DNA of 35,344 nucleotides from an uncultured Flavonifractor sp. (lineage in GTDB: Bacteria > Bacillota > Clostridia > Oscillospirales > Oscillospiraceae). The position numbers were made by a program, and so were the translations under genes. Below the pieces are notes generated by a model. That model was not told the DNA's origin. It saw nothing but the letters and a program-made list of their open reading frames with translations, and ran no database searches. The stretch is from positions 1 to 35,344 of the forward strand of contig NZ_CALWXV010000026.1 in NCBI RefSeq assembly GCF_944385615.1, in the 5' to 3' direction. Below are positions 9,517 through 17,171 of the stretch, in pieces (the first letter of the stretch is position 1; every line of letters begins with the position of its first letter).

Positions 9517-10779
9517 GTGGCAAAAAACAGCAAGAATTCAAATCAGAAAACCAATGTCCGCAGATGGGATTCCCGCCGGATTGTGGTGGGCGTATTGGCG
9601 GTGGTTCTGGCGCTTTTGATGCTACTGCCCATCTTCAGTATGATCGCGGGCAACGCCAGCGCTGTGACCCAGAGTGAGATCGACGCGCTGAAGAAGGAGC
9701 AGCAGGAAAGTCAGGCCAAGCAGCAGGAGCTGAAGGAGCAGCTGGCCGATGTGGAGGCGGATCAGCAGGCCGCCCAGCAAAAGCGGGAGCTGCTCACCCA
9801 GCAGCTCAACGCCATCAACGCCGAGATCAAGAACATTGACGCTCAGATCGCCTATTATGACGGCGAGATCGCCCAGAAGGAGGAAGAGCGCAAGGAGGCG
9901 GAGGCCCGGGAGCAGGAGCAGTATGAGCTCTTCTGCCAGCGAGTGCGTCTGATGGAGGAGGAGGGCACCGTATCCTACTGGTCCATCCTCTTCAACGCCG
10001 AAAACTTTTCCGACCTGCTGGACCGTATCGCTGATGTGGATGCGGTCATGGACTATGATAACGCGGTCATGGATCAGCTCATCGCCACCCGGCAGGAGCT
10101 GGAGCGGCTCCAGGCTGAGTTGGAGAGCGCCCGGGCGGAGGAGCAGGCCGCCAAGGAACAGCAGGAGGCCAAGAAGGCGGAGCAGCAGGCCAAGGTGGCG
10201 GAGGCCCAGAAGCTGCTGGATCAGATCAACGCCAACATTGAAGAGGTCAACCGGCAGCTGGACGAGGAGAGCGCCGCCGCCGCTGATATCCAGGCGGAGA
10301 TCGCCAAGAAGCAGAAGCAGCTGGAGGAACAGCGCAAGCAGCAGAACATTGTGATCTCCTCGGAGACCGGCTATCTGTGGCCCCTGCCCGGCTATTACCG
10401 GCTGTCCTCTCAGTTTGGCTATCGCATCCACCCCATCACCGGCGTGGCCCACAGCCATACCGGTATTGATATCCCCGCATCGGGTGGCACTTCCATTCTG
10501 GCGGCCAAGAGCGGCCAGGTGGTCACATCTGCCTACCACTACTCCTATGGTAACTATGTGGTCATTGACCATGGCAATGGCAACTCCACCCTCTATGCCC
10601 ACATGCGCTCCCGGGCGGTGAGCGAGGGCCAGATGGTGACCCAGGGGCAGGTCATTGGTTATGTGGGTACCACCGGCAGTTCCACCGGCAACCATCTGCA
10701 CTTTGAGGTGCGGGATAACTATACCCGGGTGGACCCGGAGAGCAAATATCCCAGCCTGAATTTGACTGCCCCCTGGTAA
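9517..10779 (+). CDS. EnvC-like murein hydrolase factor, coiled coil plus M23 peptidase
   Basis: The 420-residue protein is predicted to sit on the outer face of the membrane. It has a basic N-terminus and one membrane/signal segment (about residues 26-46). A long Gln/Glu/Lys/Ala-rich coiled coil follows (about 55-275), then a C-terminal LytM/M23 domain (about 290-405). The zinc-ligand pattern is intact: HTGID (H314, D318) and HLHFE (H393, H395), with YAHM between them. It could therefore be an active endopeptidase, unlike E. coli EnvC, which is degenerate. Start GTG 9517 follows AAAGGAG; the upstream ATG at 9487 was rejected. Its position directly after ftsX strongly suggests it is the FtsEX-controlled hydrolase or activator. 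Confidence 0.9.
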   Translation: MAKNSKNSNQKTNVRRWDSRRIVVGVLAVVLALLMLLPIFSMIAGNASAVTQSEIDALKKEQQESQAKQQELKEQLADVEADQQAAQQKRELLTQQLNAINAEIKNIDAQIAYYDGEIAQKEEERKEAEAREQEQYELFCQRVRLMEEEGTVSYWSILFNAENFSDLLDRIADVDAVMDYDNAVMDQLIATRQELERLQAELESARAEEQAAKEQQEAKKAEQQAKVAEAQKLLDQINANIEEVNRQLDEESAAAADIQAEIAKKQKQLEEQRKQQNIVISSETGYLWPLPGYYRLSSQFGYRIHPITGVAHSHTGIDIPASGGTSILAAKSGQVVTSAYHYSYGNYVVIDHGNGNSTLYAHMRSRAVSEGQMVTQGQVIGYVGTTGSSTGNHLHFEVRDNYTRVDPESKYPSLNLTAPW

Positions 10780-10800
10780 ATAGGGTATCATTACATCAGA

Positions 10801-10840
10801 AACAAGGGAGGAGGGGGTGACCCCTCCTCCCTTGTTTTTA
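10801..10840 (+). terminator. Terminator or attenuator after the M23 gene
   Basis: A perfect 16-bp stem (AACAAGGGAGGAGGGG 10801-10816 with 10821-10836), GTGA loop, followed by TTTA. The next gene starts only about 30 bases later with no clear promoter between them, so some read-through is likely. Confidence 0.85.
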
Positions 10841-10868
10841 TATTCCCTTCAGAAAGGAAATGATCTGC

Positions 10869-12017
10869 GTGCGAACAAAACGGTTTTCCCTGATCCATCT
10901 GTTGATTCTGCTGCCGGTAACGGTGCTTTTGACGGCGGCGGCAGTGCTGGGCATCCTATACCAGACGGTAGGGAAGGAGGGGCTTTCCCTGCTGGAAGGG
11001 CTGAGCCTCATCAATGAGAAATTTGTGGGGGAGTATGACGAGGGCCAGGTGGTGGACGCCGCCCTGGAAGGTATGGTGGAAGGTCTGGGCGACCGTTGGA
11101 GCTACTACCTGACAGAGGAGGAGTACGAAGCCCAGAACCAGCGCCGCACCAATCAGTATGTGGGTGTGGGCGTGACCGTCAACTACGAGTCGGAGGAAGG
11201 ACTCCAAATCATAGAGGTGACCGCCGGTGGACCGGCTGAGGCGGCCGGCCTTCAGGCCGGGGAGCTGATTACTGCCGTGGACGGGTTTTCTCTGGCGGGA
11301 GAGGCCCGCTATGAGGGAGCCGAACGCATTCAGGGAGAGGAGGGTACCACCGTTACCCTGGAGGTCCGGAGCGCTGACGGACAGACCCGGACTGTGGAGC
11401 TGACCCGTACCCGGTTGGAGACCGACCCGGTGACCGCCCAGATGCTGGAGGGGAATGTGGGCTATGTGGGCCTGGCCAACTTCTACGACCACAGTGCCGA
11501 CCGGCTGAAGGAGGAGGTTACCCGGCTCCAGGAGGAGGGGGCGACCGCCCTGGTCTTTGATATGCGCAACAACGGCGGCGGCTATCTGAGCCAGCTCACC
11601 GACATGCTGGACTTTTTGCTGCCGGAGGGCCCCATCTTTATCAGCCGGGACCGGGCGGGCAATGAGGAGATTACCCAGTCGGATGCCTCCTGTGTGGACC
11701 TGCCCATGGCGGTGCTGGTCAACGCCGATACCTATTCCGCCGCTGAGTTTTTTGCCGCCGAGCTCCAGGAGCAGGGAGTGGCGGTCATCGTGGGAGAGCC
11801 CACCAGCGGCAAGGGCTATTCCCAGCAGACCTTCCAGCTGCCTGACGGCAGCGCCATGGCCATTTCCACCGGGGCTTACTTTACCGGCAGCGGTACCTCC
11901 CTGATCGGCACCGGTCTGACCCTGGACAAGGAGGTCTATCTCACCGGGGAGGGGGATGCCCAGCTGGAGGCCGCTCTGGAGCTTTTGACAGGAAACAAGA
12001 CAGAAGCTCAGGATTGA
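10869..12017 (+). CDS. S41-family C-terminal processing peptidase (CtpA-type)
   Basis: This is a predicted membrane-anchored, extracytoplasmic serine protease. The 382-residue product has an N-terminal membrane segment (about residues 8-30), a helical region, a PDZ domain (about 95-175, with GPAEAAGLQAGELITAVDG) and the S41 catalytic domain. The Ser-Lys dyad is visible: Ser290 in NADTYSAAEF and Lys315 in TSGKGYSQQ. The 25-residue spacing is the same as in Prc/CtpA. I prefer GTG 10869, since the ATG at 10860 is only one base from the AAAGGA site. It follows the FtsEX/M23 genes, and Ctp proteases are known to control levels of wall hydrolases in other bacteria, so a joint role is reasonable. 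Confidence 0.9.
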   Translation: MRTKRFSLIHLLILLPVTVLLTAAAVLGILYQTVGKEGLSLLEGLSLINEKFVGEYDEGQVVDAALEGMVEGLGDRWSYYLTEEEYEAQNQRRTNQYVGVGVTVNYESEEGLQIIEVTAGGPAEAAGLQAGELITAVDGFSLAGEARYEGAERIQGEEGTTVTLEVRSADGQTRTVELTRTRLETDPVTAQMLEGNVGYVGLANFYDHSADRLKEEVTRLQEEGATALVFDMRNNGGGYLSQLTDMLDFLLPEGPIFISRDRAGNEEITQSDASCVDLPMAVLVNADTYSAAEFFAAELQEQGVAVIVGEPTSGKGYSQQTFQLPDGSAMAISTGAYFTGSGTSLIGTGLTLDKEVYLTGEGDAQLEAALELLTGNKTEAQD

Positions 12018-12033
12018 GTATATATGAAAATAG

Positions 12034-12072
12034 AACAGGGCCTGCTGCAAAACACTTGCAGCAGGCCCTGTT
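12034..12072. terminator. Bidirectional terminator
   Basis: A perfect 17-bp stem (AACAGGGCCTGCTGCAA 12034-12050 with 12056-12072) and an AACAC loop lie between the convergent S41 and DUF378 genes. It can serve both strands. Confidence 0.85.
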
Positions 12073-12080
12073 GCTCAGTC

Positions 12081-12290
12081 TTAGGTGTGGTCTCTGTCCC
12101 GCAGGTCGCGGAAAAGCAGCGTGATACACCAGAGAGCTGCCACACCCACCAGGGTATAGACAACGCGGCTGAAGGCACTGGCCTGTCCGCCGAACAGAAA
12201 GGCCACCAGGTCAAACTGAAAAAGTCCGATGCTGCCCCAGTTCAGTCCGCCGATGATGGCAAGAGTCAGGGCAATTTTGTCCAGGATCAT
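12081..12290 (-). CDS. DUF378 family small membrane protein
   Basis: The 69-residue protein has two hydrophobic helices separated by a short loop and ends in a charged tail. The segment ILDKIALTLAIIGGLNWGSIGLF is the hallmark of DUF378 (YuzA-like) proteins, whose function is unknown. Start ATG 12290 is supported by GGAGGAGG (12302-12308, complement); an upstream in-frame ATG at 12326 was rejected because it precedes that site. It is monocistronic, with its own promoter and a shared terminator. Confidence 0.85.
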   Translation of the reverse strand: MILDKIALTLAIIGGLNWGSIGLFQFDLVAFLFGGQASAFSRVVYTLVGVAALWCITLLFRDLRDRDHT

Positions 12291-12328
12291 AGGATATGCT
12301 GCCTCCTCCAAATTGAGATACCGCACAT

Positions 12329-12358
12329 AGCATATCCTCTTTTACGCGCAATATACAA
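12329..12358 (-). promoter_or_regulatory. Possible promoter for the DUF378 gene
   Basis: On the minus strand TTGTAT (12353-12358) and TATGCT (12329-12334) are spaced by 18 bases, about 40 bases upstream of the start codon. Confidence 0.45.
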
Positions 12359-12377
12359 AAATGAATCAAAAGTAAGG

Positions 12378-12395
12378 GCTCAGCCGCCGCTGAGC
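12378..12395 (-). terminator. Hairpin overlapping the stop of the DUF362 gene
   Basis: A 7-bp stem GCTCAGC...GCTGAGC with a 4-base loop, then CCTTACTTTT on the minus strand. It overlaps the last codons of the gene and is a short, moderately convincing terminator. Confidence 0.45.
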
Positions 12396-13543
12396 AGCTT
12401 GCCCAGCCAGCCACGCTTGAGTTCCACCGCTTTCTGGGGACAGAGCTCATGACAGCAGTAGCAGCGGATACAGGAGCGGGGATGGACTTTGGCCTTGCCG
12501 CCGGAGCCTGTCATAGTGATGGCCTTGCCGGGACAGGCGTTTTTGCAGATGGCACAGCCTACACACAGATCTTCCTGGATCTTGGGGGTCTGGGACAGCA
12601 GGCTTTTGCACAGCCGCCCCGCCGCCCCGGTGAGAGGTCCTAAAAACTCCATCAGATTGCTCCGCACATTAGCCGGAAATTGATAATCCGAAATGCGCAG
12701 CTGGTCTAGGGGCGGGCCGATCAGCTCCACTTCCTCCGGCCGGGTGGGGGCAAGCCCCCGCTCCTGGGCGGCCAGCAGCAGAGGGTTACGCTCTCTGGGA
12801 AGGCCCATGATCTCCCCGGCGATCACATCCAACGCCAGGGGATTGTCCGACAGCAGCAGCAGTCCTACCGGACGGGGTGTGCCGGAAGAGCCGGGGCCCT
12901 CTCCCTCCATGGCCAGGATTCCGTCCATCACGCACAGCCGGGGCGCCATAAAGCCGATCAGGTCCAGCAGGACCTGGGCAAACTGGGCCTGGCTAGGGTG
13001 GGAGCCATGAAAGCCTACCTTGGTCAGACCGGGGATGATGCCAAAGCTGTTCTTTACCGCCCCGGTCATACCCATAAAGACATGGGTTTTCATTTTACAC
13101 AAATCAAAAATGCCGTCGGAGTCCAGCACCGGGGCGATGATCTCCGCCTGACGGAGCACACGGCCCTGGGGCAGGTCCACCAGCCGGGCGGAAGGGTCCA
13201 TGCACAGCTCCGCACCGCTGTTTTGGGCGGCCTGTGCCATGCCGGTTTTCTCGTAAAGATTGCGCAGGACAGACTCCTTTTGCACATAGCCGCCAGGGCT
13301 GTCGGTGATGAGAGCGGTCCCTCCGGCCTCCGCCACCAGCTTGGCAATGGCCTCCACCACCGCCGGGTGGGTACAGATGGCCGTCTCCGGCGGCGCAGGC
13401 CGCAGCAGATTGGCCTTGAGCAGAATCCGCTCCCCCGGGCGGACAAAGCGCTCCATGCCACCCATACGTCCTACCGCCTCCCGCAAAGCGGCCTCCGCCC
13501 CGGCGTAATCGGCGCAGGGGACGGCAAAAACCTGGTATCCCAT
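12380..13543 (-). CDS. DUF362 protein with two C-terminal 4Fe-4S clusters
   Basis: The 387-residue protein has an N-terminal DUF362 domain (about residues 35-300). It contains ILLKANLLRPAPPE, ITDSPGG, CKMKTHVFMGMTGAVKNSFG and the LCVMDGILAMEGEGP segment. A ferredoxin-like C-terminus follows (about 320-380) with two cluster motifs, CVGCAICKNACP and CIRCYCCHELCP. The family is widespread in anaerobes and is presumed to be redox-linked, but the reaction is unknown. The ATG shares a base with the cdd stop codon (TGATG), so the two are translationally coupled, and why a nucleoside salvage enzyme is paired with it is unclear. Confidence 0.85.
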   Translation of the reverse strand: MGYQVFAVPCADYAGAEAALREAVGRMGGMERFVRPGERILLKANLLRPAPPETAICTHPAVVEAIAKLVAEAGGTALITDSPGGYVQKESVLRNLYEKTGMAQAAQNSGAELCMDPSARLVDLPQGRVLRQAEIIAPVLDSDGIFDLCKMKTHVFMGMTGAVKNSFGIIPGLTKVGFHGSHPSQAQFAQVLLDLIGFMAPRLCVMDGILAMEGEGPGSSGTPRPVGLLLLSDNPLALDVIAGEIMGLPRERNPLLLAAQERGLAPTRPEEVELIGPPLDQLRISDYQFPANVRSNLMEFLGPLTGAAGRLCKSLLSQTPKIQEDLCVGCAICKNACPGKAITMTGSGGKAKVHPRSCIRCYCCHELCPQKAVELKRGWLGKLLSGG

Positions 13544-13938
13544 CAGTCCAGGGATTTGGGCCCGAATCCATGGGGGAGCAGTTCATGGAGGGGGAGACGG
13601 ATGAACTGCCGATCCTTTCGGGCCACCAGTACGGTGAGATCGGGGGCAAATTCGTAGAGCATCTGCCGGCAGGAGCCGCAGGGCCAGCAGTAGTCGGTAG
13701 AATTGCCCACCACAGCCAGACAGACAAAGTCGTCACGGTGGCCCTCGCTTACCGCCTTGACCAGTGCGGTGCGCTCAGCGCAGATGGTGGAGCCGTAGGC
13801 GGCGTTTTCCACATTGCAGCCGGTAAACACCATGCCGTCCCCGCAGAGCAGGGCGGCGCCCACCGGGAAGTGAGAATAGGGGACATAGGAACGCTCCAGC
13901 ATGGTGAAGGCCAGTTCCACCAGGTCTTGGTCAGTCAT
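13543..13938 (-). CDS. cdd: Cytidine deaminase
   Basis: This enzyme deaminates cytidine and deoxycytidine to uridine and deoxyuridine in pyrimidine salvage. The 131-residue length fits the small homotetrameric class. The zinc site is visible as CAERTAL and PCGSCRQ, giving three cysteine ligands and the catalytic glutamate. YSHFPVGAALL and GCNVENAAYGSTICAE are further family signatures. Start ATG 13938 has GGAGGG six bases upstream, so the extension to 13956 was dropped. It is followed by the coupled DUF362 gene and driven by a promoter buried in the preceding terminator. Confidence 0.95.
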   Translation of the reverse strand: MTDQDLVELAFTMLERSYVPYSHFPVGAALLCGDGMVFTGCNVENAAYGSTICAERTALVKAVSEGHRDDFVCLAVVGNSTDYCWPCGSCRQMLYEFAPDLTVLVARKDRQFIRLPLHELLPHGFGPKSLD

Positions 13939-13960
13939 GGAAATCCCTCCAATCAAAATA

Positions 13961-14008
13961 AAAGGGTGGTAGAATGCGTGTGGATTCTCATTCTACCACC
14001 TTTTTTTT
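13961..14008 (-). terminator. Terminator of the apbE-NusG II-Gx operon
   Basis: A perfect 12-bp stem (GGTGGTAGAATG 13965-13976 with 13989-14000), extended by A-T pairs from flanking A and T runs, with a 12-base loop. On the minus strand it is followed by CCTTTTATTTT. It ends the upstream operon just before cdd. Confidence 0.8.
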
Positions 14009-14018
14009 CAGGTGACAA
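13990..14018 (-). promoter_or_regulatory. Promoter of the cdd operon, overlapping a terminator
   Basis: On the minus strand TTGTCA (14013-14018) and TAGAAT (13990-13995) have an exact 17-base spacer. The -10 box lies within the 5' arm of the terminator hairpin at 13964-14001, so the new transcript would begin in the hairpin loop near 13984. Confidence 0.6.
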
Positions 14019-14026
14019 CTCCCCGT

Positions 14027-14536
14027 TCATATCCTGCCGGAGAAGGGGACCCGGTGGACCAGCAGAATGGAGACCCCGCCGGTGACCGCGCCGGTGACCA
14101 GAGAGCACAGCAGCAGGGGGGGCAGGTAGACCAGAGGGGCCGAGGTCCCCAGCACTGCCATGGCGGCCAGGATCTGGCCGGTATTGTGGGCGGCGGCCCC
14201 GGCGATGGATACCCCGAACAGGGACAGCCCGGGCAGCCGCAGCAGAAGGGCCATGCCCCCCAGAGCCAGCAGGCCGCCGGTAAGGGAAAAGGCCAGGGCC
14301 ATCAGATTTCCACCTAGCAGAGCACCCAGCAGGCAGCGGGCCACCAGGATCAGCAGCGCCTCCCGACCGGACAGGCGGCACAGGGCGTATACTGTGACCA
14401 GATTGGCCAGGCCCAGCCGCAGGCCGGGCAGGGGAAAGAGAATGGTCAGCGGCACCAGTCCCTCCGCCACCGAAAGGGCCAGGGCCAGGGCGGTGAGCAC
14501 CGCCGAGCGGGTGAGCCGCCGCAGGGACACCGACAC
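14027..14536 (-). CDS. Gx transporter family membrane protein (EetB-like)
   Basis: The 169-residue, very hydrophobic protein has about five membrane helices and belongs to the family once annotated as heptaprenyl diphosphate synthase component I and now called Gx transporter. The early motif PLPGLRLGLANLVTVYAL is typical. The transported substrate is not known from sequence. In Listeria the homologous EetB is encoded beside EetA and ApbE/FmnB in the flavin-based electron transfer locus (family knowledge). Start GTG 14536 follows AAAGGAGG. It is the last gene of a three-gene operon with apbE and a NusG domain II protein. Confidence 0.82.
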   Translation of the reverse strand: MSVSLRRLTRSAVLTALALALSVAEGLVPLTILFPLPGLRLGLANLVTVYALCRLSGREALLILVARCLLGALLGGNLMALAFSLTGGLLALGGMALLLRLPGLSLFGVSIAGAAAHNTGQILAAMAVLGTSAPLVYLPPLLLCSLVTGAVTGGVSILLVHRVPFSGRI

Positions 14537-14584
14537 AGCAAGACCTCCTTTCTGGAAAAATGTTTAGAAAAGAAGGGGAACTTT

Positions 14585-14986
14585 TCAGCCGGTTACAGCG
14601 TCAAAGCCATCAGTCTCTGCGCCTGATAGGGAAATGATCAGCCGGTTGGGCAGGCAGATGATCTGTTGGCCCGGGCGGCTGATCCAGCCGGTGCGGACAC
14701 AGTCCTGGCTGGGGCAGTCGCTGTGGGCGATGCAGATACGGCCCTGCTCAGCCTGGATGGTCAGGGGATAGGACGCCTCCTGCAACGTGAGGGTGGCTGG
14801 TTCCTCCAACTGGTCCAGCCGGTATTGAGCCACCACCGCTCCGTCCAAAGTGACCACGGCGGTGACGGCGGAGCCCTCTGACGGACGGAGCAGAAATACC
14901 AGCACCCCGGCCAAGAGCACCACCGCCAGCACCACCAGTCCATCCCACACCGTGGGGCGGCGGCGCTCAGCGGCGGGCGATCTCAT
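14585..14986 (-). CDS. NusG domain II-containing extracytoplasmic protein (EetA-like)
   Basis: The 133-residue protein has a basic N-terminus, one membrane segment (about residues 18-36) and an extracytoplasmic beta-rich domain. That domain ends in the typical pattern CIAHSDCPSQDCVRTGWI and GQQIICLPNRLII of the NusG domain II family. It is not the transcription factor NusG. Three of its cysteines lie in a short conserved cluster. Start ATG 14986 overlaps the apbE end by 20 bases; longer frames would run deep into apbE. Co-occurrence with ApbE and a Gx transporter points to flavoprotein export or extracellular redox chemistry, but the molecular role is unknown. Confidence 0.82.
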   Translation of the reverse strand: MRSPAAERRRPTVWDGLVVLAVVLLAGVLVFLLRPSEGSAVTAVVTLDGAVVAQYRLDQLEEPATLTLQEASYPLTIQAEQGRICIAHSDCPSQDCVRTGWISRPGQQIICLPNRLIISLSGAETDGFDAVTG

Positions 14987-16004
14987 ACGTATACCCCCGT
15001 TCCTCCCCGGCAGGGCGATAGCCCGCCTCCAAACCTTCGGTGACGATAACCCGGTTATCTTCCGTACACAGCACCAGCTCAAAGTCGTCCCGGCTCCGCC
15101 AGAAGGCCAGAGCGTCCTCCTCGCCGGCCACAAACAGGGCGGTGGAGAGGGCGTCGGCCAGCATTTGGTTGGAAGAAACCACCGTTACCGACAGCAGACC
15201 GCTTTGCGCAGGATAGCCGGTCTTGGGGTCGATGATGTGGTGATAAATCACGCCATTTTGCTCAAAATAACGCTCATAGCCACCAGAGGTGGAGGCGGTC
15301 TGATCGCTCAAAGAAAGGACGCACAGAGCCTCTGAGGTGTTCTGGGGATCTTTCACCGCCACCTGCCAGGGGGAACCGTCCAGCTTGCCGCCGATGGCGG
15401 TGATGTTTCCCCCCAGGTCCACAAGGGCGGAGGTGACATCGTGCTCCCGAAGGACGGCCTCGGCCCGGCTGGCGGCGAAGCCTTTGGCCACGGCGCCCAG
15501 ATCCACCTCCATTCCCGCCTGTTCCAGCCGGGCGGCGGAGGCCTCCTCGTCCACAGTGAGCAGGCTGCTGTCTACAAGGGCCATAGCGGCGGAGAGTGAG
15601 GCATCGGAGGGGACATGCTGCTCCTCGGTGGTGAAGCCCCAGGCGTCCATCACCGGGGCGATGGTGATATCAAAGTCCCCGGGCAGCAGCTGGGAAATCG
15701 ACTGGGCGAAGGCCAGCAGCTGGATGACCTCCGGCTCCATGGAAACCAGGGTGCCGTCCCCGGCATGGCTGTTAAGAGCGGAGATCTCGCTGTCCGTGGT
15801 GGTGCGGGAGAGCAGCTTGTCCAGCCGTTCCACCTCCTGGCGGGCAGCCTGAATGGCGTCCTCACCGCCGCCATCATAGACCCGGATGGACATGACGGTA
15901 TCCATGGAAAAGAACTGTACCTGGGCGGGTTCCGCCTCTCCGGAGAGAGCGGCGCATCCCGAAAGAAGCAAAAGACAGAGGAAAAAGGGAAGAAAACGCT
16001 TCAT
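14967..16004 (-). CDS. apbE: FAD:protein FMN transferase lipoprotein
   Basis: ApbE attaches FMN from FAD covalently to a threonine in target proteins on the outer face of the membrane, such as RnfG- or PplA-type FMN-binding domains. The 345-residue product begins with a lipoprotein signal ending in LLSGC (Cys17). It carries FFSMDTVMSIRVYDG, the substrate-binding segment EVDLGAVAKGFAA, LVDLGGNITAIGG, and the C-terminal DPKTGYPAQSGLLSVTVV with the metal site. Start ATG 16004 has GGAG seven bases upstream; upstream in-frame codons add a non-signal-like extension. No target FMN-binding protein is encoded in this window. Confidence 0.93.
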   Translation of the reverse strand: MKRFLPFFLCLLLLSGCAALSGEAEPAQVQFFSMDTVMSIRVYDGGGEDAIQAARQEVERLDKLLSRTTTDSEISALNSHAGDGTLVSMEPEVIQLLAFAQSISQLLPGDFDITIAPVMDAWGFTTEEQHVPSDASLSAAMALVDSSLLTVDEEASAARLEQAGMEVDLGAVAKGFAASRAEAVLREHDVTSALVDLGGNITAIGGKLDGSPWQVAVKDPQNTSEALCVLSLSDQTASTSGGYERYFEQNGVIYHHIIDPKTGYPAQSGLLSVTVVSSNQMLADALSTALFVAGEEDALAFWRSRDDFELVLCTEDNRVIVTEGLEAGYRPAGEERGYTYEIARR

Positions 16005-16159
16005 GGCAGACTCCATTCTACGGATCTCGTAACAGGACGTTTTTTGACGTGCGAAAAGTACAACACAAAGGAAAAATGGAGGCGAAAAAGGATATATTTT
16101 GCAAGAATAACATGATATTTCAGGTGAGAACACTGAGTACCTACCGTCAAACAGATTTC

Positions 16160-16188
16160 ATTTTAACACAGTTTTCACAAATTGAAAA
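16160..16188 (-). promoter_or_regulatory. Possible promoter for the apbE operon
   Basis: On the minus strand an extended -10, TGTTAAAAT (TAAAAT at 16160-16165), has a weak -35 TTTTCA (16183-16188) 17 bases away. It would give a leader of about 150 bases. It is back-to-back with the promoter at 16208-16236. Confidence 0.4.
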
Positions 16189-16207
16189 GAGAAAAGGGAA
16201 TCTACAC

Positions 16208-16236
16208 TTGCAAAGTGCGAGGATTTCTGGTACACT
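16208..16236 (+). promoter_or_regulatory. Promoter for the membrane protein gene
   Basis: TTGCAA (16208-16213), a 17-base spacer, and TACACT (16231-16236). The start codon follows about 60 bases downstream. Together with the divergent candidate it accounts for most of the apbE-membrane protein gap. Confidence 0.6.
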
Positions 16237-16303
16237 ACAATAGATTGATATTCTGAATTGCTTGCCAAGCCGCGGCGGGCACTCAGCTACAGGAGATGGA
16301 TAC

Positions 16304-17077
16304 ATGAACAAGAAAGAACAGAACGCGCAGCGCGCACGGGAGGAAGATATTGTTCTGACCAAGGTCCTTTGGTGGATTTTGGGTGCTGTTGTTTTGGAAG
16401 CGCTGCTCCTTCTGGTGAACAAGTTCTATGTGAATTATACTGGTGAACAGGCTGGGGTGGCTGTGGCCCTCCTGGGTATGTTCCAGGTGTTGGCCATTGT
16501 GCTGCCCATCTGCTTTGTGCTTTTATTGATTTGGACGCTGATGGCCTGGAAGAGCGGCAAGCCCTATGGTTTGCCCGGCGTGCTGACCAAGATCATGCTG
16601 GCTTTGGCTGTGTGTGTGGTGCTGATTTACCTCTACTACGACAAGGCCATCAACTTCCTCTGCGCGGCGGTTCCCGGGGTGGCTGTGCTCGCCCTGATCT
16701 ACTACCTGTATCAGCGGGAGTTCTTCTTCGCGGCGGTACTGGGCGCGCTGGGCCTTGTGGGCGTGCGCATCGCGCCTGAGGCATCCTCCATGCCTCTGAC
16801 CGGCTATGGTTATCTGGTAGGGCTGGCGGTGATTCTGCTGGCGGCGGCTGTCTTCTTCCGGTATCTCCAGTCTCACAAGGGTCAGATGACCATCAAGGGG
16901 AAAACGGTGGAGATGCTGGCTGGCAACGCCAACTATATCCTCCTCTATGTGACCTGCGTGCTGGTAGCCGCCATCGTAATCGCGGCCATGGTGCTGGGCG
17001 GTCTGGCTCTGCTGTACGGTGTGCTGGTGGCATGGCTGCTGATTCTGGCTGTGTACCACACGGTCCGGCTGATGTGA
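16304..17077 (+). CDS. Multipass membrane protein of unknown function
   Basis: The 257-residue protein begins with a charged cytoplasmic segment (NKKEQNAQRAREED) and has roughly seven or eight hydrophobic helices spread to the C-terminus. A single longer hydrophilic stretch (RYLQSHKGQMTIKGKTVEML) lies at about residues 187-208. I recognise no catalytic motif or named family. ATG 16304 has AGGAGA (16291-16296) upstream, so the in-frame extension to 16262 was dropped. It has its own promoter and terminator, so it is not clearly part of the following TFIIB-ribbon/SPFH operon, although it lies next to it in the same direction. Confidence 0.75.
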   Translation: MNKKEQNAQRAREEDIVLTKVLWWILGAVVLEALLLLVNKFYVNYTGEQAGVAVALLGMFQVLAIVLPICFVLLLIWTLMAWKSGKPYGLPGVLTKIMLALAVCVVLIYLYYDKAINFLCAAVPGVAVLALIYYLYQREFFFAAVLGALGLVGVRIAPEASSMPLTGYGYLVGLAVILLAAAVFFRYLQSHKGQMTIKGKTVEMLAGNANYILLYVTCVLVAAIVIAAMVLGGLALLYGVLVAWLLILAVYHTVRLM

Positions 17078-17096
17078 TTTTGTTTGTATGAAACCC

Positions 17097-17138
17097 AAAG
17101 GGTGTGTCGCGGTACAAGCCGCAACACACCCTTTTCAT
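17097..17138 (+). terminator. Terminator after the membrane protein gene
   Basis: A stem of AAAGGGTGTGT (17097-17107) with 17124-17134, one mismatch, then an inner GCGG/CCGC pair around a 6-base loop. The right arm runs into TTTTCATTTTT. Confidence 0.85.
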
Positions 17139-17171
17139 TTTTCAGACGGAAAAGTCGTTTTTTGGAAAGAG

